Part shown: one piece after another, positions 23,731 through 32,359 of the stretch
Position numbering within the stretch: the stretch's first letter is position 1
Layout of the letters: each line of letters starts with the position of its first letter
Source of the DNA: Candidatus Bathyarchaeota archaeon
GTDB lineage: Archaea; Thermoproteota; Bathyarchaeia; Bathyarchaeales; Bathycorpusculaceae
DNA length: 32,359 nt
Direction of reading: 5' to 3'
NCBI GenBank assembly: GCA_003589585.1
Contig: QYYE01000008.1
Span: 1-32,359 of the forward strand
Notes under the pieces: generated by a model
The model's input: only the letters and a program-made list of their open reading frames with translations
What the model was told of the DNA's origin: nothing
The model's database searches: none
Translations under genes and position numbers: made by a program

Positions 23731-24305
23731 TAGCTCAAAAGGTTGCAGAGCTTGGGGAAAATGACTTTCACGGAAAACGCAAAAGACACCACGTAAACAC
23801 TGCTCTTGGGTGCGTTTTTCGCCGTCATAATAGGATGCAAATATCAAACGTATGCAAAAACCGATAGGGGGAGGGGATGCATGCGGCGCGAGTTTGCGTT
23901 TAGCGCAATCCAACACTTGCCCAGAAAACCCTAAGAGGGGTAGATCTGTATTGGCGAAAAGCAGCCGATTAGCATGTTGAAATTAATGCTTTATTAAGGA
24001 GGAGGGGGGTCGTGTGAGAGCAACAGCACCTTAAAAATAGCCAGCAATTCACACATTTCAACCCTTAGTAAAGAGGAGCTATAGTTTTTTCCAAGCGCCC
24101 AATTCTCAAGAAAACAGCTAAGAGCCAAAAATACATACACCAAGAGCCGCAAAAAACCACTCACCCCAAAAAAACAAGAACCAAACAAAATGAAACGTTC
24201 GGCAAACCTAAAAATACCTATTCGGCATGTATCACAACTGTTTCAAAGAATGTTTCACCAAACTATCTTACCATTCCAAGCCCAAGTATGTTTTGAGGTG
24301 AAAAA
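23731..24305. other. Gene-poor stretch of 575 bp
   Basis: I see no supported gene. The region contains two purine-rich runs, one at 23867-23878 and one at 23998-24009, which could form four-stranded G structures. From about 24100 the plus strand is very poor in G and rich in A and C. The right-hand end carries the probable promoter of the secreted-protein gene: CCTAAAAATACC near 24208-24219, bracketed by two TTCGGCA copies, and further down two TGTTTCA copies. Confidence 0.55.
24205..24259 (+). promoter_or_regulatory. Probable promoter and operator of the secreted-protein gene
   Basis: CCTAAAAATACC (about 24208-24219) fits an archaeal BRE/TATA element. TTCGGCA occurs on both sides of it, about 26 bp apart, and TGTTTCA occurs twice near 24239-24258. 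The start codon at 24306 is preceded by a strong GAGGTGA ribosome-binding site, so a leader of about 60 bases is expected. Confidence 0.45.
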
Positions 24306-24647
24306 ATGCAAAAGCCAAAAACCATCGCAATCCTCCTGGCAACATCCCTGCTAATCATAACAGCAATAGGCATCGCAGTCGCCCAAAGCGTCAGCGCACA
24401 AAACCAAACCAACCCATACATTAACCAACAACTACCGCCACCACAAGGATACCCCGCCACATGCCCAAACCCAACAGTTCTCTGCTACAACGGCAGCACA
24501 TACCTATGCCCAAACCAACCCTACCAAGGATGTTACACCACATGCAACACCTACGGACCAGCAGCCCAAGGATGCAACAATGCCTACCAACAAGGATGGG
24601 GAATGGGATATGGAATGCGAGGCGGAATGCACGGTTGGAACCGCTAA
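24306..24647 (+). CDS. Small secreted Cys-rich protein with Gly/Met tail
   Basis: I do not recognise a family. The 113-residue product begins with a clear signal peptide (KPKTIAILLATSLLIITAIG, cleavage probably after AQS or SAQ near 26-32). The mature part has six cysteines (53, 60, 68, 76, 80, 90), consistent with three disulfides or a metal site, within a Pro/Gln/Tyr/Asn-rich sequence. The C-terminus is GWGMGYGMRGGMHGWNR, with regularly spaced Met and a His, which might bind copper or another soft metal; this is inference. Translation signals are strong (GAGGTGAAAAAATG). It stands alone behind a long regulatory region. Confidence 0.75.
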   Translation: MQKPKTIAILLATSLLIITAIGIAVAQSVSAQNQTNPYINQQLPPPQGYPATCPNPTVLCYNGSTYLCPNQPYQGCYTTCNTYGPAAQGCNNAYQQGWGMGYGMRGGMHGWNR

Positions 24648-24698
24648 ACCAACCGGCAAACCCGTCCCCTTCTTCTTTTAATTTCTCTCTAGCCCTTT

Positions 24699-26327
24699 TT
24701 ACTCTATGGGTGTAGGGGCATACCTAGAAAGGTAACCCCGAGAAATTTTAGGCTCTCTAGGCTTCCAATCTGCCAACCGCACCTTCAACTCCTGCTCCGA
24801 CAACTCAACCCTCAAAACACGATTCGGAATATCAATCGTTAACACATCGCCATCCCTCAAAACCGCAATGGAGCCGCCGTCAAACGCTTCAGGAGCCACA
24901 TGGCCAATGCATGGCCCGCGAGTACCACCCGAAAACCTGCCATCCGTAACCAGCGCCACTGACTCACTCAAACCCATACCCGCAATAGTCGCCGTCGGCA
25001 AAAGCATTTCAGGCATACCCGGACCGCCTCTTGGTCCTTCATAACGGATAACCACAACATCGCCCGCTTGGATTTGGCGTTTTTTCATAGCTTCAACGGC
25101 TTGCTGTTCAGAGTCAAACACTCGTGCGGGTCCACTGTGCCTGAGCATGTTAGGTGAAACTGCAACTGTCTTCACCACTGCACCTTTGGGCGCAAGGTTA
25201 CCATACAAAATGGCGATTCCTCCCTCTATGTGCACGGGCTTGTCCAAGGGGCGAATAACCTCAGCATCCAGCACCATAGCGTCCGCGATGTTTTCTTTGA
25301 GGGTTTTTCCTGAAACCGTCAACGCGTCAACATGGAGAAACGGTGTGAGCTCTTTCATTAACGCTGGAATTCCGCCGGCGTTGCCGAGTTCTTCCATATC
25401 GTGAGGACCGCTTGGAACCATACTGCACAGGTGAGACACTTTCCGGCTGGTCTCGTCAAAGGTTGCCAGAGGCAGAGAAACGCCGGCTTCTTTGGCGATG
25501 GCGGAAAGGTGCAGAACGGTGTTTGTTGAGCCGCCAAGAGCCATGTCAACGGCGATGGCGTTTCCGAAGGCGTCTTTGGTTAGCACGCTTGAAGCTTTGA
25601 GGTTTTCGCGCACGAGTTCGACGATTTTTTCGCCTGATTCTTTGGCGATTCGTATTTTCAGGGCGCTGTTGGCTAGGGCGGTAGCGCAGTAAGGCAAGGA
25701 CATGCCGAGTGCTTCTGTGACGCATGCCATAGTGTTGGCAGTGAACATGCCGTTGCATGAGCCACATCCGGGGCAAGCCGTGTCTTCTAGGCGAGCTAGT
25801 TCTTTCTGGGTTATTTTTCCTGCGAAGGCTTTGCCCACTGCTTCGAAAACATCGATTACACCAACCTTTTTTCCATCCAAACAACCTGATTCCATTGCTC
25901 CGCCGGTGACAAAAATCGCTGGAATATCAAGTCGTGCAGCAGCCATTAACATCCCAGGTGTTACCTTGTCACAGTTCGTAATGAAAACAACGCCGTCAAG
26001 TCTGTGAGCTTGAACCATAAGCTCCACTGAATCAGCAATTAACTCGCGAGAAGGAAGTGAATAACGCATGCCTTGGTGTCCCATGGCTAAGCCGTCGCAA
26101 ATGGCGATAGTGTTAAATTCGAAGGGTACCGCTCCAGCCGCTATGACACCTTCTTTCACGGCATTGGCTACATCTTTTAAGTGAATGTGCCCTGGAACAA
26201 TGTTTGTATAACTATTTGCTATGCCAATAAATGGTTTAGTTATGTCTTTGTCGGTTAATCCGACGGCTTTTAGCAGAGCACGAGCATACGCTCTTTCCAC
26301 TCCACGCTTCATTTCCTCGCTTCTCAT
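24699..26327 (-). CDS. ilvD: Dihydroxy-acid dehydratase
   Basis: IlvD dehydrates dihydroxy-isovalerate and dihydroxy-methylvalerate in valine, leucine and isoleucine synthesis. It uses an iron-sulfur cluster. The 542-residue protein is full-length. Cluster cysteines are in [13 protein letters not shown] and [14 protein letters not shown], with a further one in the [21 protein letters not shown] block. [20 protein letters not shown] and [16 protein letters not shown] are diagnostic of the IlvD/Edd family. IlvD fits better than Edd because it is divergently paired with a leuA-type gene. The 75-bp spacer between them contains both promoters. Confidence 0.97.
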   Translation of the reverse strand: MRSEEMKRGVERAYARALLKAVGLTDKDITKPFIGIANSYTNIVPGHIHLKDVANAVKEGVIAAGAVPFEFNTIAICDGLAMGHQGMRYSLPSRELIADSVELMVQAHRLDGVVFITNCDKVTPGMLMAAARLDIPAIFVTGGAMESGCLDGKKVGVIDVFEAVGKAFAGKITQKELARLEDTACPGCGSCNGMFTANTMACVTEALGMSLPYCATALANSALKIRIAKESGEKIVELVRENLKASSVLTKDAFGNAIAVDMALGGSTNTVLHLSAIAKEAGVSLPLATFDETSRKVSHLCSMVPSGPHDMEELGNAGGIPALMKELTPFLHVDALTVSGKTLKENIADAMVLDAEVIRPLDKPVHIEGGIAILYGNLAPKGAVVKTVAVSPNMLRHSGPARVFDSEQQAVEAMKKRQIQAGDVVVIRYEGPRGGPGMPEMLLPTATIAGMGLSESVALVTDGRFSGGTRGPCIGHVAPEAFDGGSIAVLRDGDVLTIDIPNRVLRVELSEQELKVRLADWKPREPKISRGYLSRYAPTPIE

Positions 26328-26402
26328 CTTACTTTCAACCGAATTAAGACACCAATAATTTTATATTTAAGGTTGACGCTCTGAAAAAGAGATGTGATTT
26401 AA
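26328..26402. promoter_or_regulatory. Divergent promoter region of ilvD and leuA/cimA
   Basis: Only 75 bp separates the two divergent biosynthetic starts. AATTTTATATTTAAGG near 26358-26373 is a good TATA-like element for the rightward gene, about 35 bases before its ATG at 26403. The same A/T-rich core may serve the leftward gene. Joint control by branched-chain amino acid supply is likely but no operator is evident. Confidence 0.5.
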
Positions 26403-27954
26403 ATGGGGTATTGCTTTATTTAACCGCTTCCCTAAACAAGTTAGATTTTTAGACACCACCCTTCGAGATGGAGAACAAACACCCGGAGTATCTCTTGTAC
26501 CTGAAAACAAACTGCGCATAGCCCAGCGCCTCGACGAACTCGGCGTAGACATAATCGAAGCCGGATTCGCCGCGGTTTCCGAGGGCGAAATGGAATCCGT
26601 AAGCCTCATCGCCAAGCAGGGTTTGAGGGCACAGGTTTTCAGCGCGGCAAGAGGCACCATCGGCGACATCGACGCAGTCCTAAAAAGCGGCGCTGCAGGC
26701 GTTAGCATGATTGTGCCCACCTCAGATTTGCACATAGAGGTTAAACTGCGCAAAACCCGCGAGCAGGTCCTAAAAGCCACCGAAGACTGCGTCAGGTACG
26801 CCAAAGACCACGGCTTAGCAGTGGAGTTTCTCGCCGAGGACGCGACCCGCTCCGACTTTGATTTCCTAACCAGAGCCTTCCAAACCGCCATTAACGCGGG
26901 AGTAGACAGGCTGATTGTATGCGACACCGTCGGCATCCTGACTCCTGAGCGCTCATCGGAACTTTTCTCAAAACTGCGCGAGAAAATCAACGTTCCAATC
27001 GGCGTGCACTGCCACAACGACTTCGGCATGGCAGTCGCCAACACAGTCGCCGCACTAGGCGCAGGAGCAGACGAAGCGCACGCCACCATAAACGGTCTTG
27101 GTGAGCGCGCTGGCAACGCCTCACTCGAAGAAATAGTAGTCACCCTAAAGGCACTCTACAAACTGGACCTCAAAATCAAGACTGAGCTGCTCTATGGCAC
27201 CTCGCAACTGGTGTCGCGGTTAACCGGGGTTTACGTGCAGCCAAACAAAGCCATCGTGGGCGAAAACGCTTTCACACACGAATCAGGCATCCACACCCAA
27301 GGCTTGCTCTCCAACCCATTAACTTACGAACCGATTGCCCCTGAACTGGTCGGCTCCAAACGCCGTATATCAGCAGGCAAACACTCAGGCTCCCACGCCA
27401 TACGCGCGGATCTAGCAAACATGGGACTCTCACCCAGCGAAGTACAGTTCAAAGAGATTTTCCAACGCATCAAGGAGCTCGGCGACAAAGGCAAAACCGT
27501 CATGGACGCGGATGTCTTGGCAATCGCCGAGAACGTTATGGGGCTGAGTCGAGCTAAGCCAATCCAGCTTGAAGAAATGGCATACGTGGGCGGCGACAAA
27601 GTCACCTCAACCGCTTCAGTGCGCCTCAAAGTGAACGAAAAATCCGTCTGGGGCTCAGCAGTCGGCGTAGGGCCAGTGGATGCAGCCATAAACGCAGTCA
27701 AAAATGCCATTGCAGAGGTTGAACCCATAACGCTGGAGCAGTACAATGTTAAGGCAATTACAGGCGGAACAGACGCCATGGTCGAAGTGGTCGTGCGCAT
27801 GCGTAAAGGCGACAGAACAGTAACAGCCATGGGTGTCAGAGAAGACATCGTTAAAGCCAGCATGGAAGCAGTGCTTAGCGGCATGAACGTGCTAATGACC
27901 GACTACAACGGCAAAGGCAAAAACGGAGCCGCTAGCGCTCAGAAAAAACCATAA
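26403..27954 (+). CDS. 2-isopropylmalate / citramalate synthase (5' frame anomaly)
   Basis: LeuA/CimA-type acyl-CoA condensing enzyme for leucine or isoleucine precursors. The TIM barrel has FLDTTLRDGEQTPGVSL (catalytic Arg-Asp), the metal-site HCHNDFGMAVAN, GLGERAGN and HESGIHTQGLL. A C-terminal LeuA dimer/regulatory domain (about residues 390-510) is present, which argues against homocitrate synthase AksA. The coding frame runs upstream of the first in-frame ATG (26590) to a TGA at 26395, with no ATG, GTG or TTG. An ATG at 26403 sits correctly placed but one base out of frame. Dropping one G from the GGGG at 26405-26408 would give MGIALFNRFPKQVRFLD. This is an indel, a sequencing error or a non-standard start. 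Confidence 0.85.
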
Positions 27955-28122
27955 CCACCCTTATTTGCTGCCCTTCTCAAGTTCGATGGGTTGGTTGTGG
28001 TAGTAACGTAACTACTGCAAACGCTTTTACACTAAAAACCCCTTGATTTTTGGTAGCACTTGCCTGTGTAACAGGTGCATTAGTTTTAGATTATCAGTTT
28101 CAAAAAGAATGGAGATTTTTGA

Positions 28123-28473
28123 ATGGTAATGCTCGAAGGCATCCAGATGAAAGCGCAACGCATTCCGAAAAAACAACTAGTCACCGTATGGAAAACTCTA
28201 AGCAACAAGCCCTTCCCCAAAGTCAAAGCCCTCAAACTCAGCGACGAAGACTTCAACCACGTAATCGAGCATAGGCGCTGCCCCGAAGATGACCTGAGGG
28301 AAATCGAAGAATGGGGCAGGCTTCTCTCAACCAAAGGTACAGACGCATGCGTCTTTAACGCTGACGATGAAGACAATGCCGACTACATCATGCTGGTAAG
28401 AGAGAACCCGTATCACACCTTAGACGAGATAATACACCACGAGTTAAACCACATCGCCAAAGGAGACCTCTAA
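28123..28473 (+). CDS. Small protein with C-terminal HExxH motif
   Basis: A 116-residue protein that I cannot assign to a named family. It is charged and lacks membrane segments. The last twelve residues are HHELNHIAKGDL, containing HELNH (106-110), the HExxH zinc-binding signature of metallopeptidases, preceded by PYHTLDEII as in the helix of minimal gluzincins. A third metal ligand would have to be the Asp at 115 or lie elsewhere. The middle holds KALKLSDEDFNHVIEHRRCPED. It may be a small zinc protease or a catalytically dead relative. The 3' end overlaps the converging F420 oxidoreductase gene by 4 bp. Confidence 0.65.
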   Translation: MVMLEGIQMKAQRIPKKQLVTVWKTLSNKPFPKVKALKLSDEDFNHVIEHRRCPEDDLREIEEWGRLLSTKGTDACVFNADDEDNADYIMLVRENPYHTLDEIIHHELNHIAKGDL

Positions 28474-29429
28474 CCCAACCCTCCAAGGACAGTTTGGGCA
28501 AACAACCGCAACCCATCCACACTCGGCAAATCTGCAAAGAAAAGCATAAAATGAGTCACACCCAAATTCACCCAAACCTGCAGGCGCTCAGGGCATTCTT
28601 CGGCAGTCCCCACCAAGTTAGCCCTGACGAAATCCTCAATCGAAACATTTGGGGGCTTGTGTTTGGAAATTTTTTCGTTTAGCTCTCGTTGGTTTTCGGC
28701 AATCAGAACTTGCCCGCCTGGCCAGCAGGACTTCTCTATTTCCCCAAAATCCCTGCCGGCACTCTTGCAATGGTTTTCTAAAACTTCAAGTTTACGCTTA
28801 TACGCCTCTAAGGTTGGCAGAAAACCCCAATCAAACCTGTCCGCATGCTTCGCCGTAACTATCTGCATCAGTTTTTCTCCGCTGCCACCAATCGTTATCG
28901 GCGGATGAGGCTTCTGCAACGGCTTGGGCAAACAAACGGCATCTTTCAAGCGGTAGTGCACTCCGCTGTAAGTAGCTTTTTCCTGTGTCCATAGCGCCTT
29001 TGCTATTTCCACTGCCTCTCTCAACCGCTGAATCCTAACACTCGGTTTAGGAAAACCCAAGTCATAAGCCGCATGCTCAGCCTCTTGGATGCCTGCACCA
29101 ATGCCAAACTCCAACCTGCCACCTGAAAGGACGTCAAGTGTAGCAGCCATCTTTGCCAGTAATGCCGGGTTTCTGTAGGTGTTGCAGGTAACCATGGTTC
29201 CCAACCGCACTTTTTTAGTTAGGGAAGAGAGGGCTGAGAGGGTGGTCCAGCACTCAAAAATCTGCCAGCCGTCAAACATTAGGTGGTCGTCAAGCCAGAC
29301 CGAATCATAGCCAAGTTTTTCGCATTCTAAAACGATGGTTTGGAGAAGGCTGAACCGGTCTGCTGATTGTTTGGTTTTGGTTTGGAATGAGTAGAAGGGT
29401 AGGAATACTCCGAATTTCAGTTTGACCAA
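28470..29429 (-). CDS. Luciferase-like F420-dependent oxidoreductase
   Basis: Luciferase-like monooxygenase (LLM) family TIM-barrel protein of 319 residues, close to archaeal F420-dependent enzymes. Landmarks are KFGVFLPFYSF, EKLGYDSVWLDDHLMFDGW, VRLGTMVTCNTYRNPALLAK, ATLDVLSGGRLEFGIGAG, the RIQRLREAVEIAKALW helix and PITIGGSGEKLMQIVTAKHAD, which together outline the flavin/F420 pocket. The substrate is unknown. No partner gene is adjacent; the CofE-like gene at 20306 is consistent with F420 being present in the cell. Confidence 0.88.
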   Translation of the reverse strand: MVKLKFGVFLPFYSFQTKTKQSADRFSLLQTIVLECEKLGYDSVWLDDHLMFDGWQIFECWTTLSALSSLTKKVRLGTMVTCNTYRNPALLAKMAATLDVLSGGRLEFGIGAGIQEAEHAAYDLGFPKPSVRIQRLREAVEIAKALWTQEKATYSGVHYRLKDAVCLPKPLQKPHPPITIGGSGEKLMQIVTAKHADRFDWGFLPTLEAYKRKLEVLENHCKSAGRDFGEIEKSCWPGGQVLIAENQRELNEKISKHKPPNVSIEDFVRANLVGTAEECPERLQVWVNLGVTHFMLFFADLPSVDGLRLFAQTVLGGLG

Positions 29430-29622
29430 GCCATATCTCCAACCATCTTAAGCTGTACTTTAGAGAATATCTGGCAGGGCAGTAATAGGTTTTGGCATTC
29501 ATGCATCGTTTAAAAATATGGTTGCTTGGGGTATGATGAAATTCGCTGTTTAGCTTAGATAAGTAATTATAATTCAAGAATGCTATAAGTTCTAAAACAA
29601 ACCAGATTAGCAGTGGTTCCAT

Positions 29623-30093
29623 ATGCCAGAGAAAAAAGCTTCTTCCATCGACATATTCGGCTTGCTCTCAGATGACACTGCTGAGGAGAAAAAGAAGAAG
29701 CGTAGAAAAGAGCTTTTGGAACCCACAGGCGTAAAAGAACTCTTCAAAGAAGGCAAAATCAGCATAAACAAGTTTACCTGTGAGGGTGGTCAATGCAAAC
29801 TCTGCATCAAGGCTTGCCCGACTAACGCTTTGTACTGGAGCAGCGGTGCGGTTGGAATCATCGAGGACTTGTGTGTTTACTGCGGCGCTTGCGTGTTAAA
29901 CTGCATGATTGACGACTGCATAAAAGTGGAACGCAAACGAGAAGACCGCAAAACCGAAAAATTCAGCAAACCCAGAGAAGTCATCATGCTTGAAGAGAAA
30001 CTTAATGGGCAGAAACGTTTAGAGCGGGTAAAGGCAATCTTGCCAACTGCTGACGACTACTGCGAAAAATACGGTTCTAAACCCCAAGCATGA
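29623..30093 (+). CDS. Ferredoxin-type protein with two [4Fe-4S] clusters
   Basis: Soluble 156-residue electron-transfer or assembly protein. The ferredoxin core, about residues 50-96, has two cluster motifs: Cys53-x4-Cys58-x2-Cys61-x3-Cys65-Pro and Cys84-x2-Cys87-x2-Cys90-x3-Cys94. The first has a four-residue spacing (CEGGQC) instead of two, which is a mild variation. Charged N- and C-terminal extensions (KEKKKKRRKE; KVERKREDRKTEKF) suggest a docking role with a larger redox partner. Partner and pathway cannot be named. It is followed by a converging histidine kinase gene after 10 bp. Confidence 0.88.
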   Translation: MPEKKASSIDIFGLLSDDTAEEKKKKRRKELLEPTGVKELFKEGKISINKFTCEGGQCKLCIKACPTNALYWSSGAVGIIEDLCVYCGACVLNCMIDDCIKVERKREDRKTEKFSKPREVIMLEEKLNGQKRLERVKAILPTADDYCEKYGSKPQA

Positions 30094-30103
30094 CAGTTAG
30101 CTT

Positions 30104-31468
30104 TTACCGTTTAACTAGATTTTCAATTGCTGGCTTTGTTTCCAAAGGGATCGAAAGCTGAAAAACTGAACCCTCACCTAACCTGCTTTTCGCCTCAATT
30201 TTTCCGCCGTGGGCTTCAACAATGCGTTTACATATAGCCAAACCAAAACCCATACCCTTCGCTTTCGTGGTGAACAAGGGCGTCCATAGTTTACTTAATG
30301 TTTCCTCACTCATCCCTATGCCAGTGTCTTCAAAGGTAAAGACTACATAGCCCTTTGCTTTTTTGCTTTTAATGGTTAGTTTTCCACCTTCTGGCATAGA
30401 GTCAAAAGCGTTCTTGATTATACTTTTGAAGGCACGCTTAATCTTACTGTTATCAGCCTTAAACAAGGGTTTAGTGTCTGTCTTATTCACAATTTCGATG
30501 TTTGTTGGAATCTGTAGCTGGCTTAGTGAACGCTTGGTTAACGATTTGGGGTCAGTTGGTGTGAGTTCTAAACTGATGACTTGGGAGTATTCAATTAAAT
30601 CATTAACTATTTTGTTTGAGTACTCAATACAAGCCTCGATGCTCTCAAGCATTTCTCTGCAAGTTTCGTTCTCTAAAATACAGCTGTGCGTTTTTATGTA
30701 ATAAGTCGCACCTGCAATACCCTGTAAAGGGTTACGTAAGTCATGACCAACCAAGCCTGCTAACTCTCCGATTGTAGCTAGCCTTTCAGCTTCATTCAGT
30801 TTCTTTTTCATGTCTTTTAGGTTTTGATTTGCTTCGCTTAGTTTCCTCTCTAAAACAACAAAGGACGCTATGCTGCTTGTATTCCCAGCTTTTGGGTCTT
30901 TAAACATGAGAGCAACAAATACCGCTCCAAATATGGCAAGCATTACAGGTATCACTCTGGAGTCTCCAAGGTCCATTACTAGACCCTGAAAGAGAAAGCA
31001 TAGTGTTGCAAGCAAGAAGTGAAGGTCTGCCGAGTCTCTGCTCTTCAATAAAAGGTAAATTAAAATGGGAACCGAGACGGTCATGAAAGCAACAGTTAAA
31101 CTTAAGCGTAAACTTATCAATGGAAACTGAACAAAGAATATAGCGAGAGAGATCAGAGTTCCAGTCATGAATAATATAAAAGGTATTTTGAAATTCTTTA
31201 TGTTAACAAGGCTAGAAATTGCTGCTATCAAAACCGCAAGCGCCATCGGCATAAACAACCACTCGTCAAACCGAAAAATCGGGGTTCCGCCTAAGGTTTC
31301 TAGCACTGGATTGTAAAACCCAAAAGCCGATACAAAAACCGCTATTGCAAAAACGAGTTTACGCTTGTTTCGGTCTTTAAAAAAAAGGTAGGTCAGGATG
31401 AAAGAAAGCACCAGCGAAGCAGCTAGTGGAATGCTAAAAAAGATGCTTTCCTTCAGCGCTTCATACAT
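30104..31468 (-). CDS. Membrane-bound sensor histidine kinase
   Basis: The first 190 residues contain about seven hydrophobic helices without a recognised extracellular sensor domain, then a coiled-coil SEANQNLKDMKKKLNEAERL. The HisKA domain has the phospho-acceptor His242 in VGHDLRNPLQGI. The ATP-binding domain shows the N box NAFDSMPEGG, G1 DTGIGMS and G2 GMGFGLAICKRIVEAHGG. The enzyme should autophosphorylate and pass the phosphate to a response regulator, but none is encoded nearby. The signal is unknown; the membrane part may sense an intramembrane or small-molecule cue. Confidence 0.92.
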   Translation of the reverse strand: MYEALKESIFFSIPLAASLVLSFILTYLFFKDRNKRKLVFAIAVFVSAFGFYNPVLETLGGTPIFRFDEWLFMPMALAVLIAAISSLVNIKNFKIPFILFMTGTLISLAIFFVQFPLISLRLSLTVAFMTVSVPILIYLLLKSRDSADLHFLLATLCFLFQGLVMDLGDSRVIPVMLAIFGAVFVALMFKDPKAGNTSSIASFVVLERKLSEANQNLKDMKKKLNEAERLATIGELAGLVGHDLRNPLQGIAGATYYIKTHSCILENETCREMLESIEACIEYSNKIVNDLIEYSQVISLELTPTDPKSLTKRSLSQLQIPTNIEIVNKTDTKPLFKADNSKIKRAFKSIIKNAFDSMPEGGKLTIKSKKAKGYVVFTFEDTGIGMSEETLSKLWTPLFTTKAKGMGFGLAICKRIVEAHGGKIEAKSRLGEGSVFQLSIPLETKPAIENLVKR

Positions 31469-31728
31469 TTAGTGTTCCGTTCCTGTTTACCCGTTTCTTC
31501 GCTTACGCGTTTATCTTGGTCAGAATTCCTCGGAAGCCAATTTGTAAATTTGTGCGTAGAACCACAAACAGCAGAAAAACGAAGAAAAAAACGCTGCTTT
31601 TACTGTTTTTTTGTCCAAAAAAGGTGGGGGACATCAACGACTAATTAATGAAAAATTTTAGAAACGTAACAGCAATGCTGATAAAGTAAAACTCATTTAC
31701 AAACTCAAAAACAAGAAGGCACTTTGAC

Positions 31729-32359
31729 ATGAATACAACTTACAATATTGCCGTTCTCAAAGGCGACGGCATAGGACCAGAAGTCACAGAGGCAACCGTA
31801 AAAGTCCTCGATGCCATCCAAGAAAAAGCTAATTTCAAACTCAACTATCTATACGGTGAGGCAGGATACCACTGTATAGCTCAATATCGTACGAACCTGC
31901 CCAAGCAAACCGTAGACATCATAAAACAAACTAGCGCTTGCCTTAAAGGTCCAATGACCACGCCTGAAGAACCGGGTGCACCGGTTAGTGTGGCTGTTAC
32001 GTTGAGGCGGATGTTTAATCTTTACGCTAATGTTCGTCCATGCAGAAGTTTTCCAAGCGTAGAAGCCCTAAAACCAAACATTGACCTGGTTGTGGTGCGA
32101 GAGAATACTGAAGGCATGTACTCGGGCGCAGAATCCCTGTTAGCTCCTGGAGTCGGAGTTGCATTGAGGATAATCACCCGAGAAGCTTCTCTGAAAATCG
32201 CCAACTTTGCCTTCAAACTAGCCAGCCAGCGCAAAAAACACTTAACCTACGTACACAAAGGCAACATTCTACGAATAACGGATGGCATATTCAAAGATGC
32301 GGTAAAAGAAGCACAGCAAAAATTCTCAGATGTCGAAGTTGACGATCTACACATTGACG
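31729..32359 (+). CDS. Isopropylmalate/isocitrate dehydrogenase family, N-terminal part (cut by window end)
   Basis: Metal-dependent beta-decarboxylating dehydrogenase, open to the end of the window (about 210 residues of some 330). It starts IAVLKGDGIGPEVTEATVKVL, then CLKGPMTTPEEPGAPVSVAVTLRR, NLYANVRPCRSFP, VVVRENTEGMYSG and YVHKGNILRITDGIF. The RENTEG loop occurs in archaeal LeuB, homoisocitrate and NAD-isocitrate dehydrogenases. HKGN leans toward isocitrate dehydrogenase, while the proximity of ilvD and leuA/cimA suggests LeuB; I leave it open. The ATG at 31729 has no strong ribosome-binding site upstream. Confidence 0.85.
   Translation, partial: MNTTYNIAVLKGDGIGPEVTEATVKVLDAIQEKANFKLNYLYGEAGYHCIAQYRTNLPKQTVDIIKQTSACLKGPMTTPEEPGAPVSVAVTLRRMFNLYANVRPCRSFPSVEALKPNIDLVVVRENTEGMYSGAESLLAPGVGVALRIITREASLKIANFAFKLASQRKKHLTYVHKGNILRITDGIFKDAVKEAQQKFSDVEVDDLHID

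Noticed and set aside
23994-24188. Minus-strand hydrophobic frame of 64 codons
   Set aside because: Biased base composition explains the apparent Leu/Phe-rich peptide; it has no ribosome-binding site or homology that I recognise.
24461-24715. Second frame overlapping the secreted-protein gene
   Set aside because: Low-complexity Pro/Gln/Met sequence caused by the base bias. The other frame has a signal peptide and a strong ribosome-binding site.
26367-27143. Minus-strand frame of 258 codons
   Set aside because: Antisense to the leuA/cimA catalytic domain, with Ser/Ala-rich composition typical of shadow frames.
1-32359. CRISPR array, insertion sequence, rRNA or origin
   Set aside because: I saw no regularly spaced repeats, transposase motifs, rRNA sequence or Orc1/Cdc6 gene with origin boxes. 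The short repeats found are described separately.

Overview
The window reads as a chromosomal segment of an archaeon, most likely from the Bathyarchaeia or a nearby TACK lineage. I infer this from gene content, not from a database match. The signs are a eukaryote-like topoisomerase IB, aRF1, a methanofuran/tetrahydromethanopterin formyltransferase, an F420 ligase-like protein and a luciferase-like F420 oxidoreductase, CTP-dependent riboflavin kinase, a PAC2-family protein, ADP-forming acetyl-CoA synthetase, and a tRNA with a bulge-helix-bulge intron. Several genes also have a TATA-like box about 25 bp before a start codon with almost no leader, as in archaea.

Layout. 1-2046: 3' end of topoisomerase IB, a DUF167 gene and a 5'-truncated ornithine cyclodeaminase remnant. 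2047-4853, minus strand: aRF1, Ftr and a stand-alone RAM domain. 4920-5906: an intron-containing initiator tRNA-Met, a near-identical copy of its 3' end 881 bp away, and a vapBC pair between them. 6037-9287: PAC2 protein, a small membrane protein, a surface beta-helix protein behind a repeated palindromic motif, and a putative RHH regulator. 9543-15989: a tight histidine operon, hisG-D-C-B-H-A-F-I, without hisE. 15986-16990: a palindromic terminator, an orphan RHH antitoxin and an mntA/hepT pair whose toxin carries an in-frame TGA. 17064-23510: two radical SAM enzymes, a membrane protein with an FN3-like domain, a CofE-like protein, the ADP-forming acyl-CoA synthetase alpha subunit, and ribK with an unknown partner. 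23511-24305: a long gene-poor stretch. 24306-32359: a Cys-rich secreted protein, divergent ilvD and leuA/cimA, a tiny HExxH protein, an F420 oxidoreductase, a 2x[4Fe-4S] protein, a histidine kinase, and the 5' part of a leuB/icd-type dehydrogenase.

How it fits together. Biosynthesis dominates: the complete main histidine operon, and branched-chain amino acid genes (ilvD, leuA/cimA, leuB-like). Ftr, the F420 genes and the acetyl-CoA synthetase subunit suit an anaerobe with tetrahydromethanopterin-linked C1 metabolism that conserves energy from acyl-CoA.

The most interesting features are signs of decay and insertion. These are the tRNA-flanked vapBC micro-island, an apparent extra base right after the ATG in both vapB and leuA/cimA, the nonsense codon in hepT, and the cyclodeaminase relic. 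I did not find a clearly new multi-gene defence or mobile system. The small tRNA-bounded toxin-antitoxin unit is the best candidate for something under-described.
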